64,000 nt of DNA, from positions 1 to 64,000 of the forward strand of contig JAYTVA010000067.1 in assembly GCA_043744255.1 (NCBI GenBank). Reading direction: 5' to 3'. Below the pieces are notes generated by a model. It saw nothing but the letters and a program-made list of their open reading frames with translations. It was not told the DNA's origin and made no database searches. This document shows, piece after piece, positions 61,594 through 64,000 of this stretch (the first letter of the stretch is position 1; each line of letters starts with the position of its first letter). A program made the translations under genes and the position numbers. Origin of the DNA: UKL13-2 sp043744255 (lineage in GTDB: Bacteria > Pseudomonadota > Gammaproteobacteria > Burkholderiales > Usitatibacteraceae).

Positions 61594-62871
61594 ATGTCAG
61601 ACGCAGTTCGCAGCCTCATCGGTGTTGGCATTTTGGTGTTGATCGGTTTCTTGCTTTCGTATAACCGCAAGGCGATCAATTGGCGCACAGTGATTTCGGC
61701 GCTGGTGGTGCAGATGGCGATCGGCGCGTTTGTGTTGTTTGTGCCGTGGGGCAAGGACGTGTTGAAGCTGGTAGCGGATCGCGTCACGGATGTGCTCGGC
61801 TATGGCGCGAAAGGGTCAGAGTTCTTATTCGGTGGCTTGGTTTCCGGAAAAATGTTTGAGGTGTTCGGCGGCGGCGGCTTTGTGTTTGCGATCCGCGTTT
61901 TGCCAGCGATCATTTTTGTCACGGCACTGATCGCGGTGCTATATCACATTGGCGTGATGCGATGGATCATCACGATTCTCGGCACGATTTTTCAGAAGCT
62001 GTTGGGTGTGTCCAAGATCGAATCGTTTTGCGCGGTGACGACTATATTTCTCGGGCAAAACGAGATGGGTGCGGCCGTCAAGCCTTTCGCCAGTCAGCTC
62101 AAAAAGCAGGAGCTGTTCGCCATCATGACGAGTGGCATGGCGAGTATTGCCGGTGCGGCGTTGGCGGGTTACGCGGGTCTGGGGGTGAAGGTGGAATACC
62201 TGATTGCGGCGTCGTTCATGGCGATTCCTGGCGGGTTGTTGTTTGCGAAATTGGTGTACCCGAGCACCGAGCCCAGTCAGATTCGTTTCGACAAATTCGA
62301 GTTTGAAGAAAAGCGGCCTGCAAACGTGATCGAGGCGGCAGCAAGTGGCGCGGCGCTCGGCTTGAAAATCGCCGTGAGCGTGGGCGCGATGCTGCTGGCG
62401 TTTATTGGCCTGATCGCGTTGCTCAATGGCATCGTCGGTGGGATTGCTGGTGCCATCGGTTTCCAAGGCGTGAATATGGAAATGCTGCTCGGCAAACTGT
62501 TTGCGCCACTCGCCTACATGCTCGGTGTGTCGTGGGAGCACTCGGCATTTGCCGGCAATCTCATCGGGCAGAAAATGATCTTGAATGAGTTTGTCGCCTA
62601 CGTCGGCTTGGCACCGTATCTGCAACCGGATGCGGTGGTCGCGGCGGCGGGTTTGAAAGTGATTGATGCGCGCACGCAGGCCATTCTTTCATTCGCGCTG
62701 TGCGGCTTTGCCAACATCACTTCGATTGCGATTCTGGCGGGTGGCTTCGGGAGCGTGGCCCCGCAATTACGCGGCGATGTGGCGCGATTTGGCCTGCGTG
62801 TCGTGGCCGCTGCGACGTTGTCGAACTTGATGAGTGCGACCATCGCGGGCATTTTCCTTAGCCTGAAATAA
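61594..62871 (+). CDS. nupC: Concentrative nucleoside transporter
   Basis: 425 residues of the CNT family with about ten membrane segments. Core motifs: FVFAIRVLPAIIFVTALIAVL (split: RVLPAIIFVTALIAVLYH), IFLGQNEMGAAVKPF, GMASIAGAALAGY, and NEFVAYVGLAPY near the end. It imports nucleosides with H+ or Na+. A strong SD (GGGAGG) precedes the ATG. deoA starts 2 nt after its stop, so the two form a salvage operon. Confidence 0.94.
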   Translation: MSDAVRSLIGVGILVLIGFLLSYNRKAINWRTVISALVVQMAIGAFVLFVPWGKDVLKLVADRVTDVLGYGAKGSEFLFGGLVSGKMFEVFGGGGFVFAIRVLPAIIFVTALIAVLYHIGVMRWIITILGTIFQKLLGVSKIESFCAVTTIFLGQNEMGAAVKPFASQLKKQELFAIMTSGMASIAGAALAGYAGLGVKVEYLIAASFMAIPGGLLFAKLVYPSTEPSQIRFDKFEFEEKRPANVIEAAASGAALGLKIAVSVGAMLLAFIGLIALLNGIVGGIAGAIGFQGVNMEMLLGKLFAPLAYMLGVSWEHSAFAGNLIGQKMILNEFVAYVGLAPYLQPDAVVAAAGLKVIDARTQAILSFALCGFANITSIAILAGGFGSVAPQLRGDVARFGLRVVAAATLSNLMSATIAGIFLSLK

Positions 62872-62873
62872 CC

Positions 62874-64000
62874 ATGTTTCTGCCGCAGGAAATCATTCGC
62901 AAAAAGCGCGACGGGCAGGCGCTGACGGCGGCGGAAATCAGCGCATTCATCGCCGGCATCACACGCGATGAAGTCAGCGAAGGCCAGATCGCGGCGTTTG
63001 CGATGGCAACCTATTTCAATTCGATGGCGATGGATGAGGCGGTCGCGTTGACCTGTGCGATGCGTGACTCTGGCCGCGTGCTTGACTGGAAATCATTCGC
63101 GCTCAACGGCCCCTTGGTCGATAAACACTCGACTGGCGGGGTCGGCGATGTGGTGTCGCTCATGCTCGGCCCCATGGTGGCGGCGTGTGGCGGTTACGTG
63201 CCAATGATTTCCGGACGTGGCCTCGGGCACACCGGTGGCACGCTCGATAAACTCGACGCCATTCCCGGCTACCAAACGTCGGTGTCGATTGAAAAATTTC
63301 AGCGCGTGGTGGCCAGCGTCGGTGTGGCCATCATCGGTCAGACCGCTGAGCTTGCCCCTGCCGATAAGCGCATCTACGCGACCCGCGATGTCACCGCGAC
63401 GGTGGAATCGATTCCGCTGATTACCGCCTCAATTCTCTCCAAAAAACTGGCGGCGGGGCTCGATGCGTTGGTCATGGATGTGAAGACTGGGCGCGGCGCG
63501 TTCATGCCGACGCTGGCAAAAAGTGTCACGCTTGCGCAGTCGATTGAGGCGGTCGGCAATGGTGCGGGGGTTAAGACCGCTTCACTCATCACTGACATGA
63601 ATGAACCGCTGGCACCGTGCGCCGGAAACGCGATTGAAGTGCAAGCCGCCGTGGATTTTTTGACTGGCAAGTCGCAGCCGCAACGCTTGTACGACGTGAC
63701 CATGGCGCTCGCTGCAAAGCTCTTGGTCACAGCGCGCATCGCAGCGACAGAGATGGCTGGAACACAGGCACTGGCGAGGGGTTTGGCGAGTGGGCAGGCG
63801 GCGGAAGTGTTTGCAAAAATGGTTACAGCACTCGGCGGGCCGGGCGATTTTGTCGAGAACGCGCATCGCTATTTGCCGCAGGCGAAGTTGCGTGTGCCGG
63901 TGTTGGCGGCGCGCGATGGATTCATTACCGGCATAGACACGCGCGCGCTCGGTCTTGCGGTGGTGGCCTTGCGCGGTGGGCGCCGACGTGCGTCGGATCA
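62874..64000 (+). CDS. deoA: Thymidine phosphorylase (3' end outside window)
   Basis: Partial, 375 codons present. It splits thymidine into thymine and deoxyribose-1-phosphate. N-terminal FLPQEIIRKKRDG, phosphate-binding KHSTGGVGD, SGRGLGHTGGTLDKLD, YATRDVTATV and VMDVKTGRGAFM all match DeoA. The frame is open to the window edge with no stop; the full protein is usually about 440 residues. Directly behind nupC, giving uptake followed by phosphorolysis. Confidence 0.95.
   Translation, partial: MFLPQEIIRKKRDGQALTAAEISAFIAGITRDEVSEGQIAAFAMATYFNSMAMDEAVALTCAMRDSGRVLDWKSFALNGPLVDKHSTGGVGDVVSLMLGPMVAACGGYVPMISGRGLGHTGGTLDKLDAIPGYQTSVSIEKFQRVVASVGVAIIGQTAELAPADKRIYATRDVTATVESIPLITASILSKKLAAGLDALVMDVKTGRGAFMPTLAKSVTLAQSIEAVGNGAGVKTASLITDMNEPLAPCAGNAIEVQAAVDFLTGKSQPQRLYDVTMALAAKLLVTARIAATEMAGTQALARGLASGQAAEVFAKMVTALGGPGDFVENAHRYLPQAKLRVPVLAARDGFITGIDTRALGLAVVALRGGRRRASD

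Noticed and set aside
61939..62625. 228-residue frame antisense to nupC
   Set aside because: Rich in His/Arg/Gln without motif; nupC is unambiguous.

Overview
The window looks like a Betaproteobacterium, most likely from or near Burkholderiales. The support is hisS-yfgM-bamB and bamD/rluD/pgeF housekeeping blocks, a class I PHA synthase beside acetoacetyl-CoA reductase, a TctC (Bug-type) solute-binding protein, an ECF sigma factor beside a Ser/Thr kinase, and moderately high GC. I cannot name a genus from the sequence alone. No rRNA, CRISPR array, prophage or insertion sequence was seen; there is one tRNA, Leu(UAA).

Layout. 1-2.9 kb: a small exported protein and a large secreted serine endopeptidase. 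3.1-6.4 kb: hisS-yfgM-bamB. 6.5-21.8 kb: a catabolic island with a LacI regulator, TonB receptor, exported GH1 beta-glucosidase, MFS transporter, two large SnoaL/NTF2-like proteins, an HpcH/HpaI aldolase, a MetE-like protein, and an operon of HisD-like dehydrogenase, SDR, bicupin and alpha/beta hydrolase. This is the best candidate for an undescribed pathway. It reads as uptake and hydrolysis of a glucoside followed by breakdown of the aglycone, but the substrate cannot be read from sequence. 22.3-34.6 kb: a ComEA-like protein with an Ala/Lys-rich tail, divergent ppx and ppk1 with a Pho-box-like site between them, bamD/rluD/pgeF, a ZIP transporter, phaC-phaB and an Hsp70-like protein.

34.6-40.1 kb: tRNA-Leu preceded by a partial rearranged copy of itself, an ECF sigma factor with a Ser/Thr kinase carrying TPR-like repeats, a hotdog thioesterase, a small membrane protein, and a broken FG-GAP gene behind a 5-bp tandem repeat. 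40.2-61.5 kb: a surface-glycan region with a frameshifted GT2, a YfhO/GtrB/GtrA glycosylation triad, a 1486-residue protein with four glycosyltransferase domains, a glycosyltransferase-like/methyltransferase fusion, GT9, GT4 and AsnB, and two FkbM methyltransferases. TctC, DUF2798, EamA and TatD genes are interspersed. 61.6-64 kb: NupC and DeoA for nucleoside salvage; deoA runs off the window.

The most notable fine-scale signals are these: a 14-bp motif shared by the two main promoter regions of the catabolic island; a 5-bp duplication that fully explains the GT2 frameshift; a (ACAGA)7 tract whose copy number decides whether an ATG is in frame with a secreted ORF; a likely CTG start on the kinase; and a 13-nt inverted segment of tRNA-Leu in its own leader.
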